Shown here piece after piece: positions 1-10,616 of a stretch of DNA of 64,000 nucleotides; the stretch's first letter is position 1; every line of letters starts with the position of its first letter. Made by a program: the position numbers and the translations under genes. This DNA comes from Dichotomocladium elegans (Eukaryota; Mucoromycota; Mucoromycetes; Mucorales; Lichtheimiaceae), in the NCBI GenBank assembly GCA_025716815.1, contig JAIXMN010000020.1, positions 372,001 to 436,000 on the forward strand, given 5' to 3'. A model generated the notes under the pieces. It was given only the letters and a program-made list of their open reading frames with translations. It ran no database searches and was not told the DNA's origin.

Positions 1-1766
1 ATTTCATTAATCCTCCGGAAAAGATAGGATAAAATAGGATACTCTCATTTCACGAGATTCAATCAGTTCAGCTATCGTATATATTCGGCTGGCAGGTAGG
101 ATACGAATGGAACCAGTGGTATGAACTACTTAGACTGGTGTTTCCGTCCATAGGAGGGTTAAAGTAAATGGCGGACCTGCATAAAGCCGAAATGAAGGGA
201 CCTTCCACTGTGTCTGAACATGCCGATTAGTTTGAGGGAGTCTCCTGAGGATCCTTGCGAAAACCATCGGTTGAGGTCTAATATCCACTCTCTTAAAATC
301 TGCCCTTGTCGTCTGGCTTAGTATGACGACCGCCTTTATTCTGTTGAACAGAGACAGCCCTCGCTTTCTCACCATTCGCCACTAGAGTAACGGTGCCATC
401 CACAGTGCACTGTGCAACTGAACAGTTACTGATACATAGGCTACCTTTCTGTGGTTTACTTTTAATAGTTATCAGCGATATATTGTTCCTCTTTTGTATC
501 CAGTTCAAGTCCATTGATGCGAGTCATCAAAAGTGTAGTTCCATCTACATGACTTGAGCAGGCCTTAACTTGTAAAATGTCTTCCATCTGTGTAAAATCA
601 AGCGTTGGGAATAATGAAAAGAGCCGGCAAGAGATTATGTGAGACTCATTAAAGGATTGATTGTTTATTAAGATGCAGCAGGGCAGTGTATAAAATCATT
701 GATATGTTAATTGCTCGGGTACTGTCGTTGCACCGGCGGATGTTGAAATCTGTTCCCTGAATCTTGAGCCTAGACCATACAGCGCAATCACCACCGCCGT
801 ACAACGATAAATCTTACCCCATAGTATCCAAAATATGTGAATATGTGAGTGTGTAAGTGTCGATGTCATAATCTTTCTACATAGCGATGTCTGCAAAGCA
901 ATCAATTTCAACATGAATATTTTTCCACTGGTGTGCGGATCTTTTACATATTACTATACCATTGATCGAAGTGGAGGTATGACACAGTGACATGTCGAAG
1001 ACGCGTACAAAGGATATTCTGAAGTATGGTTAGACAACAGCTCCCAAGGTCTACGTCTTTACGTTTTCCAAAGCATTCTTTTTCTTTTAAGAAAAAAAAT
1101 CAAAATAAGCAGACAGAATGAGACCCCCATATTGCTCTTAATAAGCAGTAGACGTTTCTTCTTGAGAGGCAGCAAAGTGTTCTCTGAACATCTTCACTAC
1201 AAGTGGGACAGGCGTACCCACGCATGTTTGTGGCCGTTGGATATCTGTGTGGCGGTGGGTTTGAGGGACAATCGTAGTCCGGGATACTATTGACGATCAG
1301 GTATCGTTGGGTAGCTAGGGTAAAACCGACACAATGTCGCTACCTGAAAAAAAATTAATGGATTCGAACAAGATTACATCGCAACCCTAATTTCATGGGG
1401 TGATATCTGTCAGACATATGCCTATGGCTACTCTGCATATAACAAGGAAAAATAAAACAGTATGTGTCAAGTGAAAAAATCAGTCAAATTTACTGACAAT
1501 CAGGAAGTCTATACAGTCTGTGCGATCTTTCCCGAACCCATGTATTGCAAATTGCTATTTGAAATATTAAGCAAGTTGTACAAAATACTGTACGGTGTCC
1601 ACATACGATTTACGAGAAATTGTCTTGTACACAGAGATGAAATCTCTCGTTGTAAACCTTGTCAGACATAGAAACAATTCGTTGTGTCCAGCTATCAAAT
1701 AAAAGAAATTATGTCGACCCATATGCTTTCTTTTCAAATTCATGCAGTAGATTAGAACGCTAAATA
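1..1766. other. Gene-poor flank with duplicated 5' region of the methyltransferase array
   Basis: No convincing gene is visible. Short open frames on the minus strand between about 130 and 590 resemble no family I recognise. From about 1149 the sequence is closely repeated at about 3791-4427. It is the upstream part of the tandem unit carrying the methyltransferase copies, so its promoter probably lies in 1149-1766. An A-rich tract is seen at 1085-1110. Confidence 0.5.
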
Positions 1767-3193
1767 ATGTGCGGATGTGGACTTTTTAACTTCTTTTGCA
1801 AGAAACATTCACACCACTCTCGAAATATGGAAACGCACCAAGACCCAATTGATGAACACGCAACTCCTGAAAATCAAAGCATCCCGACGCCTGGATACCG
1901 CATCGAAGGGGGGAGGCGTTATTATGACCGAGAAAACATAGCGTATATTTTGCCTGAAGATGATGAAGGTTCGAAAAGAAAGAAAGAAAGCAAGAGAGAG
2001 AGAGAGGGGGGGGATGGTCAGTGAGTCAATGATATAAGTTGGATTAACCCTCATTGCATCTGAAGAAAATGACCGTGTTCATTTTCAGCATTGGCTTCTT
2101 AAAGCGGCCTTCAACGGCAATTACCATTCCCCAATCGAAGATGCACTTGTGAAAGGCATCCGCGTACTCGATTCCGGTTGCGGTAAAGACTTCTATCTTT
2201 TTGAACTGGATTGAGGATGTTACTGAGTTGCAATATATGACCATCATAGGACCCGGCACTTGGACACTTGATATGGCAAAGACGTATCCAAACTCAACAT
2301 TCTATGGAGTAGATATTTCGACCCGTTTCCCAGAAGCGATCAAGCCGCCAAACTGCCACTTTAAAGTCCACAATATATTGGAAACCAACGGTTTTCCAGA
2401 TAACCACTTTGATTTCATTCATCAGCGATTCCTCATCTTTGGACTTTTGAAGGACCATTGGCAAAATGTATGCTTTTTAAGACCAAAGTCATACTGTATT
2501 GTACTAACTTGATCAACAAGGTTATCACAGACTATGTGAATAAGCTAGCTCCAGGTGGATGGCTTGAATGTGCAGAAGTGAGTGAAAATGCAGTTTCATT
2601 GGATCAAAGTAATTCACAGTTAACACTGGTCCATTGTACGTAGCCTGCATTCGGTCTCTCGCATAATATAGGGCCAAAATATCAAGTCTTGATCAACGCC
2701 TGTATGGAACCAACGGCATCATCATTCCGCTCATATTACTGACAAGTGTTATCTTTTTGATTCACACTCCTAGTTGATGCCATGTGCCAAGCAAGAGGTC
2801 TTTCTGCACATATTTCAAATCACTTAGAGGATATGTTCAGAGATGCAGGTCTTATCAACATTGAACATAACGCGGCTGGTGGATCCATTGATGATGAGAC
2901 CCAGCTTGGAAAGCTTAGCTGGTAAAAGAGAGACAAATATCCGGCGGATACAAAGAAATCGAGAACGCCAAGCAAAATAAACTAATACCCGGCCACTTAT
3001 TAGGGAGGATTTCAAGAGCGTTTTCATCGGCCTTAAACCTGTGGTTTCCAGAGTTATGCCAGAAATAGAGAGCGACGAGAAATACGGAGCCTTCCTTGAC
3101 GAGGTGCGTCAAGAATGCATCGAGCGGAACACTCATACTATGGCTTATCGCATTTGGGGCCAGAAGCCTATGGTTGCAAAGGAAGAAGTTTAG
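1767..3193 (+). CDS. SAM-dependent methyltransferase, copy 1
   Basis: A class I SAM-dependent methyltransferase in about seven short exons; the substrate is unknown. Exons I can place are 1767-1968, 2066-2182, 2250-2467 and 2521-2577, followed by smaller ones to the stop at 3191-3193. Motif I is assembled across an intron as VLDSGCG then GPGTWT. It is followed by the acidic loop YGVDIS and by the fungal block HFDFIHQRFL, then LAPGGWLECAE (motif III region) and a C-terminal YRIWGQKP. The first intron begins GTTCGA, where copy 2 has a normal GTAATA, so splicing here may be weak and the copy partly disabled. The start is the Met of MCGCG, shared with copy 2. A small cysteine-rich N-terminus (MCGCGLFNFFCKK) is unusual for this fold and could be lipidated; that is inference. 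Confidence 0.75.
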
Positions 3194-3419
3194 CTATATA
3201 TAGAATATATAGACGAAAATACGGTACAAAATATAAAGAAATCCACCACCTCTTCCCGTTGACATTTGTTAAAAAAGGGGAAACTTACAGTGTGCTGTAA
3301 TCCAAGATTTCCTCCACACTAGATGACTGCAGCGCACACGTCGGGTTTTAGCGTATCTCGTGTACCTAATCCATATAGGGAAGACGGATGTAATAACACC
3401 ATCTCTTTCTTCAGAAACT

Positions 3420-3470
3420 ACTGGAATATTTAAAAACGTTAGATATTGAGATCAATGCAAATTTCCAGTA
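3420..3470 (+). pseudogene. Truncated scar of a further methyltransferase copy
   Basis: About 50 bp downstream of copy 1 matches the 5' leader of the third copy (6075-6126): the shared reading is roughly YLKTLDIEINANF. Similarity ends abruptly at about 3470 and no later exon follows before unit 2 begins at 3791. This is read as the remnant of a copy lost by deletion or replacement. Confidence 0.6.
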
Positions 3471-3790
3471 CAATATTTCTACCTGTCTTCCATGAGGGAA
3501 TCAGATCAATATATCTTTTCGTCCCATTGAGTAAGATGTCGCCAACGACCAAACTACATGTAGCTTCACAATGCCCTTTTAAAAAAAAAACTCTATTATA
3601 GAAGGAGAGGCTTTCGTGCGTCTAGATTCATGTGTGGAATACGTGGATGCGCTTGCTGTTCTGGACATCGGCGATGCCTTTTGGGTAACCAAAATACAGT
3701 CACCAGTCGTCTTGATCAGACACTATTGCGTACCAATTACAAAAACATTGAAAGCACACATTCTTTATTCATCGCAACAGAAACCTTGAA
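3471..3790. other. Non-coding spacer between duplicated units
   Basis: This 320-bp stretch has no match in unit 2. It contains an A-run near 3580 and no ORF I can support. It separates the truncated scar from the second duplicated unit. Confidence 0.5.
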
Positions 3791-6126
3791 TAGACGTTTC
3801 TTCTTCTTGGGAGGTAGCAAAGTGTTCTCTGAACATCTTCACTACAAGTGGGACAAGCGCACCCACGCGTGTTTGTGCGTGTTGGGTATCTGTGCCGTAA
3901 TGGTTTGAGGGACAATTGTAGTCCGGGATATAGTTAAGGTTCAGGTATCATTGGGTAGATATGGTGAAACAGACACAAAGTCGTTCCCTGAAAGCTAATG
4001 GATTCGAACAAGATTAGATCGTAGAGATAATTTCATGGGGTGAGTATCCGTCAGACATATGCCTCCGGCTACTCTGCATATAACAAGGAAACAGAAAGCA
4101 GAATCTGTCAAGTGAAAAGATCAGTCAAAGTTACTGACAATCAGGAAGTCTATATATTCCTTTCGATCTTTCCCGAATCCATTTATTGTACAGAGAGATT
4201 ATGTATCGCAAATTGCTATTTGAAATATTAAGCAAGTTGTACAAAATACTGTACGGTGTCCACATACGATTTACGAGAAATTGTCTTGTACACAGAGATG
4301 AAATCTCTCGTTGTAAACCTTGTCAGACATAGAAACAATTCGTTGTGTCCAGCTATCAAATAAAAGAAATTATGTCGACCCATATGCTTTCTTTTCAAAT
4401 TCAGGCAGTAGATTAGAACGCTAAATAATGTGCGGATGTGGACTCTCTAACTTCTTTTGCAAGAAACATTCACACCACTCTCGAAACATGGAAACGCACC
4501 AAGACCCAATTGATGAACACGCAACTCCTGAAAATCAAAGCGTTCCGACACCGGGATACCGCATCGAAGGGGGGAGGCGTTATTATGACCGAGAAAACAT
4601 AGCGTATGTTTTGCCTGAGGATGATGAAGGTAATAGCAAATAAGACAGAGAGAAAAATACGAGATGATCAGTGAAACGATGATAAGAATCGGATTAATCC
4701 TCATTACATCTGAAGAAAATGACCGTGTCCATCTGCAGCATTGGCTTCTTAAAGTGATCTTCAACGGCAATTACCATTCCCCAATCGAAGATGCACTTGT
4801 TAAAGGCATCCGCGTGCTCGATTCCGGTTGCGGTAAATACGACTATCTTTTTGTGCTGAATTGAGGATGTTACGGAGTTGCAATATATGACCATCATAGG
4901 ACCCGGCACTTGGACACTTGATATGGCAAAGACGTATCCAAACTCAACATTCTATGGAGTAGATATTTCGACCCGCTTCCCAGAAGCGATCAAGCCGCCA
5001 AACTGCCACTTTAAAGTCCACAATATATTGGAAACCAACGGTTTTCCAGATAACCACTTTCATTTCATTCATCAGCGATTCCTCATCGTTGGCCTTTTGA
5101 AGGACCATTGGCAAAAGGTATGGTATTGAAGACCAGAGTCGATCCTGCACTGTACCAACTCGATCAACAAGGTTATCACAGACTATGTGAATAAGCTGGC
5201 TCCAGGTGGATGGCTTGAATGTGCAGAAGTGAGTGAAAATGCAATTTCATGGGATCAAACTAATTCACAGTTAACACTGGTCCATTGTACGTAGCCTGCA
5301 ATTTGTCTTTCTCATAACGTAGGGCCAAAATATCAAGTCTTGATCAATGCTTGTATGGAACCAACGGCATCATCATCACGCTCATATTACTGACAAGTGT
5401 TATCTTTTTTGATGGTCCTTCCTAGTCAATGTCATGTGCCAAGCAAGAGGTCTCTTTGCAGATATTCCGAATCACTTAGAGGATATGTTCAGAGATGCAG
5501 GTCTCATCAACATTGAACACAAAGTTGCTGGCGGGTCCATTGATAATGACACCCAGCTTGGAGAGCTTGCCTGGTAAAAAAAAAAAAAGAAACAAACGTT
5601 CGGCGGATACAAAGGAATAGAGGAATCCAAGCAAAATAGACTAATACCCAGTCATGTATTAGGGAGGACTTCAAGAATGCTTTCATCGGCCTTAAACCTG
5701 TGGTTTCCAGGGTTATGCCAGAAATAGAGAGCGACGAGAGTTACGAGGCCTTCCTCGAGGAAGTGCGTCAAGAATGCGTTGAGCGAAACGCTCGTGGTGC
5801 AGCGTATCGTATTTGGGGACAGAAGCCACTAGTAACAAACGAAGGAGTATAGCTTTATATAAATATATATATATACGAAGATCCTGTAAAAATTATAAAG
5901 AAAGCCCAGCGTCTCTTCCTGTTAGCTGTTAAAGAAGGAGATATCTACAGTCCGTAATAGCCACAATTTCCTCCATATTAGATGCCTGCAGTGCAGACGT
6001 CGGGTATTATCGTACCTTGTGTATCTAATCCGTATAGAGAAGATGGAGGTAATGACGCCATCTCTATTTCTTCATAAGCTACCAGACTATTTAAAAACGT
6101 TAGATATTGAGATCAATGCAAATTTC
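3791..6126 (+). repeat. Tandem duplication, unit 2 (methyltransferase locus)
   Basis: Second copy of the repeat described at 1149-3470. It contains methyltransferase copy 2 and continues into the divergent third copy. Differences from unit 1 are mostly point changes, plus a short insertion near 4190 and A-run length changes near 5578-5590. Confidence 0.8.
4428..5852 (+). CDS. SAM-dependent methyltransferase, copy 2
   Basis: Near-identical paralogue of the gene at 1767-3193 with the same exon plan: exons 4428-4629, 4716-4832 and 4900-5117, then a VITDYVNKLAPGGWLECAE exon and downstream exons to the TAG at 5850-5852. All splice sites that I can place are canonical, including GTAATA for the first intron, so this is the best candidate for a working copy. 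Motif I is VLDSGCG/GPGTWT, the acidic loop is YGVDIS and the HQRFL block is intact. The C-terminal exon reads EDFKNAFIGLKPVVS and ends in YRIWGQKP. Such genes form expanded families in Mucoromycota; this is from general knowledge and the substrate is not known. Confidence 0.8.
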
Positions 6127-7456
6127 AACATGGAAACACAAGGCTTCACTGATGGTTCTTTGCTCGTTGAAAGGCAGACGAGTTCAACTTCTGAATATTG
6201 CCTGCAGGGTGGAAGCCTCTATCACAACCGTGATGATGTATCATGCATTTTACCAGTTGACGAAGCAGGTACAAAAAAAACAGAAGAAACTTGGAGCGGG
6301 GAAGCTGTTAGATTTACGTCCTCCGCTGCATTTAGAGAATGATCGAGCGCATCTTCAGCATGGGCTTTCCAAGGCATGGTTCAATGGAAACTATTGTGCC
6401 CCGGTCAAGGACGAGCTTGAGAAAGGAACCCTAGTGCTCGATGCTGGTTGCAGTAAGATAGGACAATGTACGCTATATTGATCGTTTATATGGAGGAATT
6501 TTAGCTATGGAGTATTTTTTTTTGAAAATAGGACCCGGCACATGGACTCCTGACATGTCCAGCACATATCCATCATCGACATTCTACCGGACAGACACCA
6601 TTGCACGCTTCCCTGAGGCGGTCAAACCCAGGAATTGCAATTTTTTGGTACATAACCTGCTAGACAACGGTGTTCTTGCAAAGAGTCATTTCGGGTTTAT
6701 CGCATCAACGGTTTCTTCTGTCTACCTTATTGGAAAGGGATTGGGAGAAGCTATACAAACCATGTAAGCATGTTATTATGATCAACGCTAACTAGTATTT
6801 TTCCCCCTTCTATCTACAAGGTCATCTCGGAACACGTGCAAACGCTTGCCCCAGGTGGATGGCTCGAATGTGTTGAGGTATGAGAGGAATTCTATGATAT
6901 GCAACGTATGAAACGAAAGTGTTCTGAACGATTATATGTAGTTCTCATTGCACTGCTCTAAAAATGTCGGACCAAAGTTCCAAATCTTGATTAACGCATG
7001 TAAGTAAAAGCTCAATTTCCATATTCCACTTCACTGAGCCTCATCCTTAATCTTTTTTTATACTTACTGCGACGTGAAAAGAAAGGGGCCTTTTTTGGGA
7101 TGTTTCAGACCACCTTGAAGAGCTCTTCAGAAATGCAGGTCTTATCAACATTAGTCATGAGGAACCCAGCACAGGGGTTAACGATGAGTCTCAACTAGGA
7201 AAACTAGCAAGGTATATATATATAAGGACTGGGTACTTGCAACAAAAGCCAGGCTAACGGGAGAGCATTGCTCAGGGAGGATTTCAAAGAAGGTTTTCTA
7301 GCGGTGAGACCTGCTGTTGCCAACATCATTCCAGAACTGGAGACCGAGCAAAGTTATAAAGAGTTCTTAGAAGAAGTGATTCGGGAGCGCGCCGAACTGA
7401 AGACTACCAGCACAACGTATCGTATCTGGGCCAGAAACCCATATAACAGCAGCTGA
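6043..7456 (+). pseudogene. Methyltransferase copy 3, frameshifted
   Basis: Diverged third member of the array. Exon 1 can start at 6043 or at the Met of METQG (6130). The exon plan follows copies 1 and 2 and the last exon ends in YRIWARNPYNSS at 7456. Two lesions are visible. At the exon 2/3 junction (exon ends TGCA before GTAAGA) the motif I glycine becomes arginine, giving DAGCRPGTWT. At about 6702 one extra base separates FGFI from HQRFLLSTLLERDW, so the conserved HQRFL block is out of frame and the continuous frame runs to a stop soon afterwards. Downstream exons (LAPGGWLECVE, LFRNAGLINISH) remain recognisable. I call it a pseudogene; a sequencing error at 6702 is the alternative. Confidence 0.75.
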
Positions 7457-8086
7457 ACAACGAATAGACCTGAAACCTCCCCTACCTCCAAGAATCGGTG
7501 CCATCGCTGCTAGTGGATAAAGTTCAAATTAATACCACCTAGATAACTATATACAACATTTCCCCAATATCGATATCGTATACCCCATCCAATTCAGAAT
7601 CGTATTTAGCCAAGAAAAGTGACGAATTAAAAGTAGCATACGTAGACGAGGAAGAAATTACGTCCAGCAATGCACATCTTGGCATCCGTTTGTTTTGACA
7701 TAGAATATCGGCATCAGTCCACCTTGGAAAGGTAATGCTAAATTCAATATCTCGTAATTGTCAAAGTGGGTTAGCCTTGTTATTAGCACCGAAGAGTTAT
7801 CTAGTATATTTATCATCCCGTTTATCGTCATTATTCTTCAGTAGTTGAGTTATCGTTTACGACAAATGGTTAACTATTTCTAATGGATAATTTCCATGTT
7901 CAATGAGCCCGGTGCGATTAGTAACACCCACTGAGCGAGTGCTAATATGAGTCCTCATTGGGCGATAATAACAGTAAGATACACAATGTACGTCAAAAAA
8001 GGGAAACTACCAATAGCATGTATGTATGCATCAAAAATAACTTGCCCTATCAAAACATGATCTTTTATAGGCATTTTTGATACAAT
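7457..8086. other. Non-coding, AT-rich
   Basis: About 630 bp between the methyltransferase array and the left end of the Fanzor-bearing element. No ORF of note, no repeat array and no RNA gene seen. Confidence 0.5.
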
Positions 8087-8103
8087 ACAGTAAATTGTAT
8101 ACA

Positions 8104-8240
8104 CGATTTTTCAAAATCAAATTCGCACCCTGCCAGTTCTGAAGTCGCAGGATCGCAAAAATACAAATCGCATTTTTGCCCGGAAATCTTTACGCGTGAT
8201 GACAAAGCAAATGTCGCATACATACACGGAAAGATGTCGC
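8104..8240 (+). repeat. Left phased array of 22-24 bp TGTCGC units
   Basis: Six consecutive units end in TTCGC (8126), GTCGC (8148), ATCGC (8171), TACGC (8195), TGTCGC (8217) and TGTCGC (8240), giving spacings of 22, 23, 24, 22 and 23 bp. The outermost unit (ATTTTTCAAAATCAAAT) resembles the outermost unit of the right array read in reverse (TATTTTCAAAAATAAAT). The innermost ends AAAGATGTCGCAAATCCAT, against AAAGATTTCGCATCCAT on the right. This is the form of subterminal transposase-binding repeats. Confidence 0.65.
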
Positions 8241-8698
8241 AAATCCATCTCATCCTTATGACTCTTTCTCTTTATAAACTTTTACATTTTGAAATGAGCA
8301 ATCTATTATTTTACAACGATGGCCAAGGTCATGTCGCTGATGAGGAAATGTACTCACTTCAATCCGTTTGTTCTTACACTGAATATCTGCGTAGCATATC
8401 GTGCAAAGATAACTCTGAGTTTACTCTCACACACATTCCCAAGCGAAAGGATACATACATTCGGATGAAAGAAGCGGGGATCAAGGGCAATTACACAGCA
8501 TACACTGATCAAGGCAAGGTCAGATGTTTCAAATTGGTGTTTGAGGAGGTCTTGAGTGCATCCGTTGCTGGGAATCCATGTTCGTTCAGCCTAGCGATAT
8601 GGGCATTGCAGTGCGAGAAGGACCCTGACAGCATTTTAAGAAACGTAGAAGCAGAGGGCCGATCGTGTATTCTCAATGAAGAGCATTTATTGTTCTAG
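8234..8698 (+). CDS. Hypothetical protein, 154 residues, inside the Fanzor element
   Basis: Single open frame starting within the last left-array unit (ATGTCGC) and ending in LNEEHLLF. I recognise no domain. The protein is mixed hydrophilic with several cysteines, a YIRMKEAGIKGNYTAY segment and a LVFEEVLSASVAGNP segment, and no signal peptide or clear membrane span. Its position between the left array and the Fanzor gene makes it the only other candidate cargo of the element. It may be one exon of a larger decayed gene, and it could be spurious. Confidence 0.35.
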   Translation: MSQIHLILMTLSLYKLLHFEMSNLLFYNDGQGHVADEEMYSLQSVCSYTEYLRSISCKDNSEFTLTHIPKRKDTYIRMKEAGIKGNYTAYTDQGKVRCFKLVFEEVLSASVAGNPCSFSLAIWALQCEKDPDSILRNVEAEGRSCILNEEHLLF

Positions 8699-9143
8699 AA
8701 TGCAATTTTCGCTAAAAATAGCCGTACTCAAAAGAATCCTATATCGAGAAGACTAAGTTTATTCTTGGAAAGAACAAAGAACTATCGGAGCGTGCTTGTC
8801 TCTCTGTCAATGAGCCATTTAGCCTGGGGATTGTAACTCCGAAACTGGTTTCAAATGGAATAATGAAGTAATGGCTTTCAGGAGACTCCTGTGTTCTCAT
8901 TGTAATATTCAGAGAAATTATTCATTATGTACCTACACTTTCTGAACGTATGGATAAGGATGACAGCAGCGTCGTGTTTTGTTGTGTTGTAAGAGACTGA
9001 GAGAGTACGAAAAGAAATACAATCTTCCTACACTACACAAGGGCCGGATATGTATCGGATTATTCTTGAGATGGTCTCTTGGAATTACTTGTTGGAATTG
9101 TTTGGGATTTCATTGTTGATTTCAGACCTCCCTTACGTCGATA
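8699..9143. other. Non-coding stretch inside the Fanzor element
   Basis: About 445 bp with no supported ORF, lying between the hypothetical ORF and the MITE. Confidence 0.5.
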
Positions 9144-9315
9144 CAGTGGCCGCCCGTTATAGTGATACCCTCGGTTCCAGGAAATCGCATCACTATAATG
9201 AATTATCACTATAATGAATTGGAATAAGCCCTACCTGGCAATTTTGTCCTTCATAAAGTGTATCGCTATAACGAATTATCATTATAATGAATATCACTAT
9301 AACGAGCGGCCACTG
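9144..9315. mobile_element. Pogo-like (Tc1/mariner) MITE, 172 bp
   Basis: Terminal inverted repeats of about 24 bp begin CAGTGGCCGC on both strands and differ at one position (CCCGTTATAG against CTCGTTATAG). The element is flanked by TA dinucleotides at 9142-9143 and 9316-9317, the expected TA target duplication. The interior is filled with short repeats of AATTCATTATAGTGAT in both orientations, so the single strand can fold into a long hairpin. There is no coding capacity. The TIR form (CAGT...CGTTATA) fits pogo/Tigger-type elements. Confidence 0.8.
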
Positions 9316-9381
9316 TAAAACCTCATTAAAGAACCCAGTGGGAAAAAGAAAAACACTGTGGAGATGGATCATTGCTGACAC

Positions 9382-9389
9382 TATAAATA
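9382..9389 (+). promoter_or_regulatory. Candidate TATA box of the Fanzor gene
   Basis: TATAAATA lies 172 bp upstream of the Fanzor start codon, after the MITE and before any other feature. The sequence match is good, but position relative to a transcription start is unknown. Confidence 0.4.
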
Positions 9390-9560
9390 GTGATGCTCAA
9401 GCAAGCTGTTCCTTTCCATTATCCACATACAAAACTAGAGCCCATACAGCCTACAGAAAATAACACAGCACCACATTTACGGTTGAAAGGTAATACGGCC
9501 GCTTTCATACTCGGCTCTGCGATACTAAGAAATAATATACCCTAGGTCTTCACCCACCAA

Positions 9561-10331
9561 ATGGCCCAACCCCACCGCCCCGTCATTCACGAAGGTATGC
9601 GCACTGGCCACAGCATTGACCGCACTGGCCGTATAATTGGGGTGAAATCGTCCATACGGGGCATCGGCTGGCGACAGCAGTACCGTGAACGTCTGTATCA
9701 GTTGGTTGACCTTGTCCACAACACCACAACACAGGCGTACGCGTTCGCCAAATATATTTTCATCAACGAGGCAGCGCGCGATCCAACTTTTAACATCCAG
9801 GAAAACATCACGGAGAAGTTCTTTTCAGAAGTTTGGCTCTCCATGGTTAACAAAGCCGAACGCCGCACCCAAGGTGAAACTGCCCGCATCCGAGAACTAA
9901 TTAATCGCCACAAGGATGAGTACCTTCGGATATCCGGATACGACAGGCCTGCGTTCCCTTATTCCCAGCAATGTTCTTCTTACGAAGGCACCAAGATTTA
10001 TACTGCTTACGTGAATAATGTCCACATGCGGTTCGGGCAACACCTTCGGCGTGTCATCAATGTCATCCTGAATCTTCGTCAGCGAAAAGCCGACCGCAAG
10101 CGAGAGTTAATTGCACAGGGCCTAAGCCCCGATCAAGTACGCCAGGACCTTTATGAAACCATCACCCGGCATGCCACAGGATTCAAGCTAGCAATTGCCC
10201 GTCGAGGTGTTTTGAGGGAAGACATTAATGCCGAACCTGGATTTCTTCGGGAAGCATACGATATCCTACAACCTGTCTTAAACGCTTACCCCCGAAACCA
10301 CCAATTCCAACACCAGAGTATCTATTACGAC
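9561..10331 (+). CDS. Fanzor N-terminal portion (residues 1-257)
   Basis: Begins MAQPHRPVIHEG and ends HQSIYYD at the insertion point. The frame then runs eight codons into the LTR (CFITSGSK) to a stop at 10356-10358. This half is helical and basic, containing the recognition-type N-terminal region but no RuvC motif. Any product from the present allele would lack nuclease activity; it might still bind RNA, which is inference. The start is the first ATG after a TATA candidate, and no upstream in-frame ATG fits. Confidence 0.8.
10327..10331 (+). repeat. Target site duplication, left copy (ACGAC)
   Basis: Five bases immediately before the left LTR are ACGAC; the same five follow the right LTR at 15451-15455. 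Five-base duplications are normal for Ty3/gypsy integrases. Confidence 0.95.
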
Positions 10332-10480
10332 TGTTTTATCACGAGCGGAAGTAAGTGAGACTGGATAAAGGTGCTCTTTATTGTACCATGAGCTGCCTCG
10401 CTATAACAAATTGGTAAGCGGTGTTTCACGAGCTACTAAGAAGGTCATGTGATCTCCGCTCTAGAGTGATAACTACAACA
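10332..10480 (-). repeat. 3' LTR of the chromovirus (149 bp)
   Basis: Identical to 15302-15450. In element orientation it begins TGTTGTAGTT and ends GATAAAACA. It contains AATAAA, a plausible polyadenylation signal, and TTATAG upstream of it. At 149 bp it is short for a chromovirus. Confidence 0.95.
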
Positions 10481-10616
10481 TTACCCCCCACCAGGTTGAA
10501 GTCAACCGTCTAATGCCAATGAATCCAAGCATATGCAAGTGAATGAATAAAAGACCAATTCCTAGAAACATCTGCAAAACCCTAAAAAACCCAGTGGGAA
10601 AAAACGGGAAAGACGT

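Larger units (their letters stand above)
1149..3470 (+). repeat. Tandem duplication, unit 1 (methyltransferase locus)
   Basis: This segment is colinear with about 3791-6126 (unit 2) at roughly 90 percent identity by eye, including promoter, all exons and introns, and the 3' flank. The repeat starts at a shared GACGTTTCTTCTTC string. It ends in a shared stretch around TTAGATATTGAGATCAATGC (3440-3460 and about 6101-6120). In unit 2 this runs on into a third gene copy; in unit 1 the similarity stops at about 3470. The array therefore once held at least four gene copies or starts. Confidence 0.8.

Noticed and set aside
8104..8240. CRISPR-like reading of the regularly spaced repeats
   Set aside because: Only the 4-6 bp motif is repeated and the spacing is 22-24 bp in a eukaryotic genome; no long identical repeats. 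Subterminal transposon repeats fit better.
9332..10603. Shared 16-mer AACCCAGTGGGAAAAA at 9332 and 10588
   Set aside because: One match of this length with an A-run is compatible with chance in 64 kb; no longer homology on either side.
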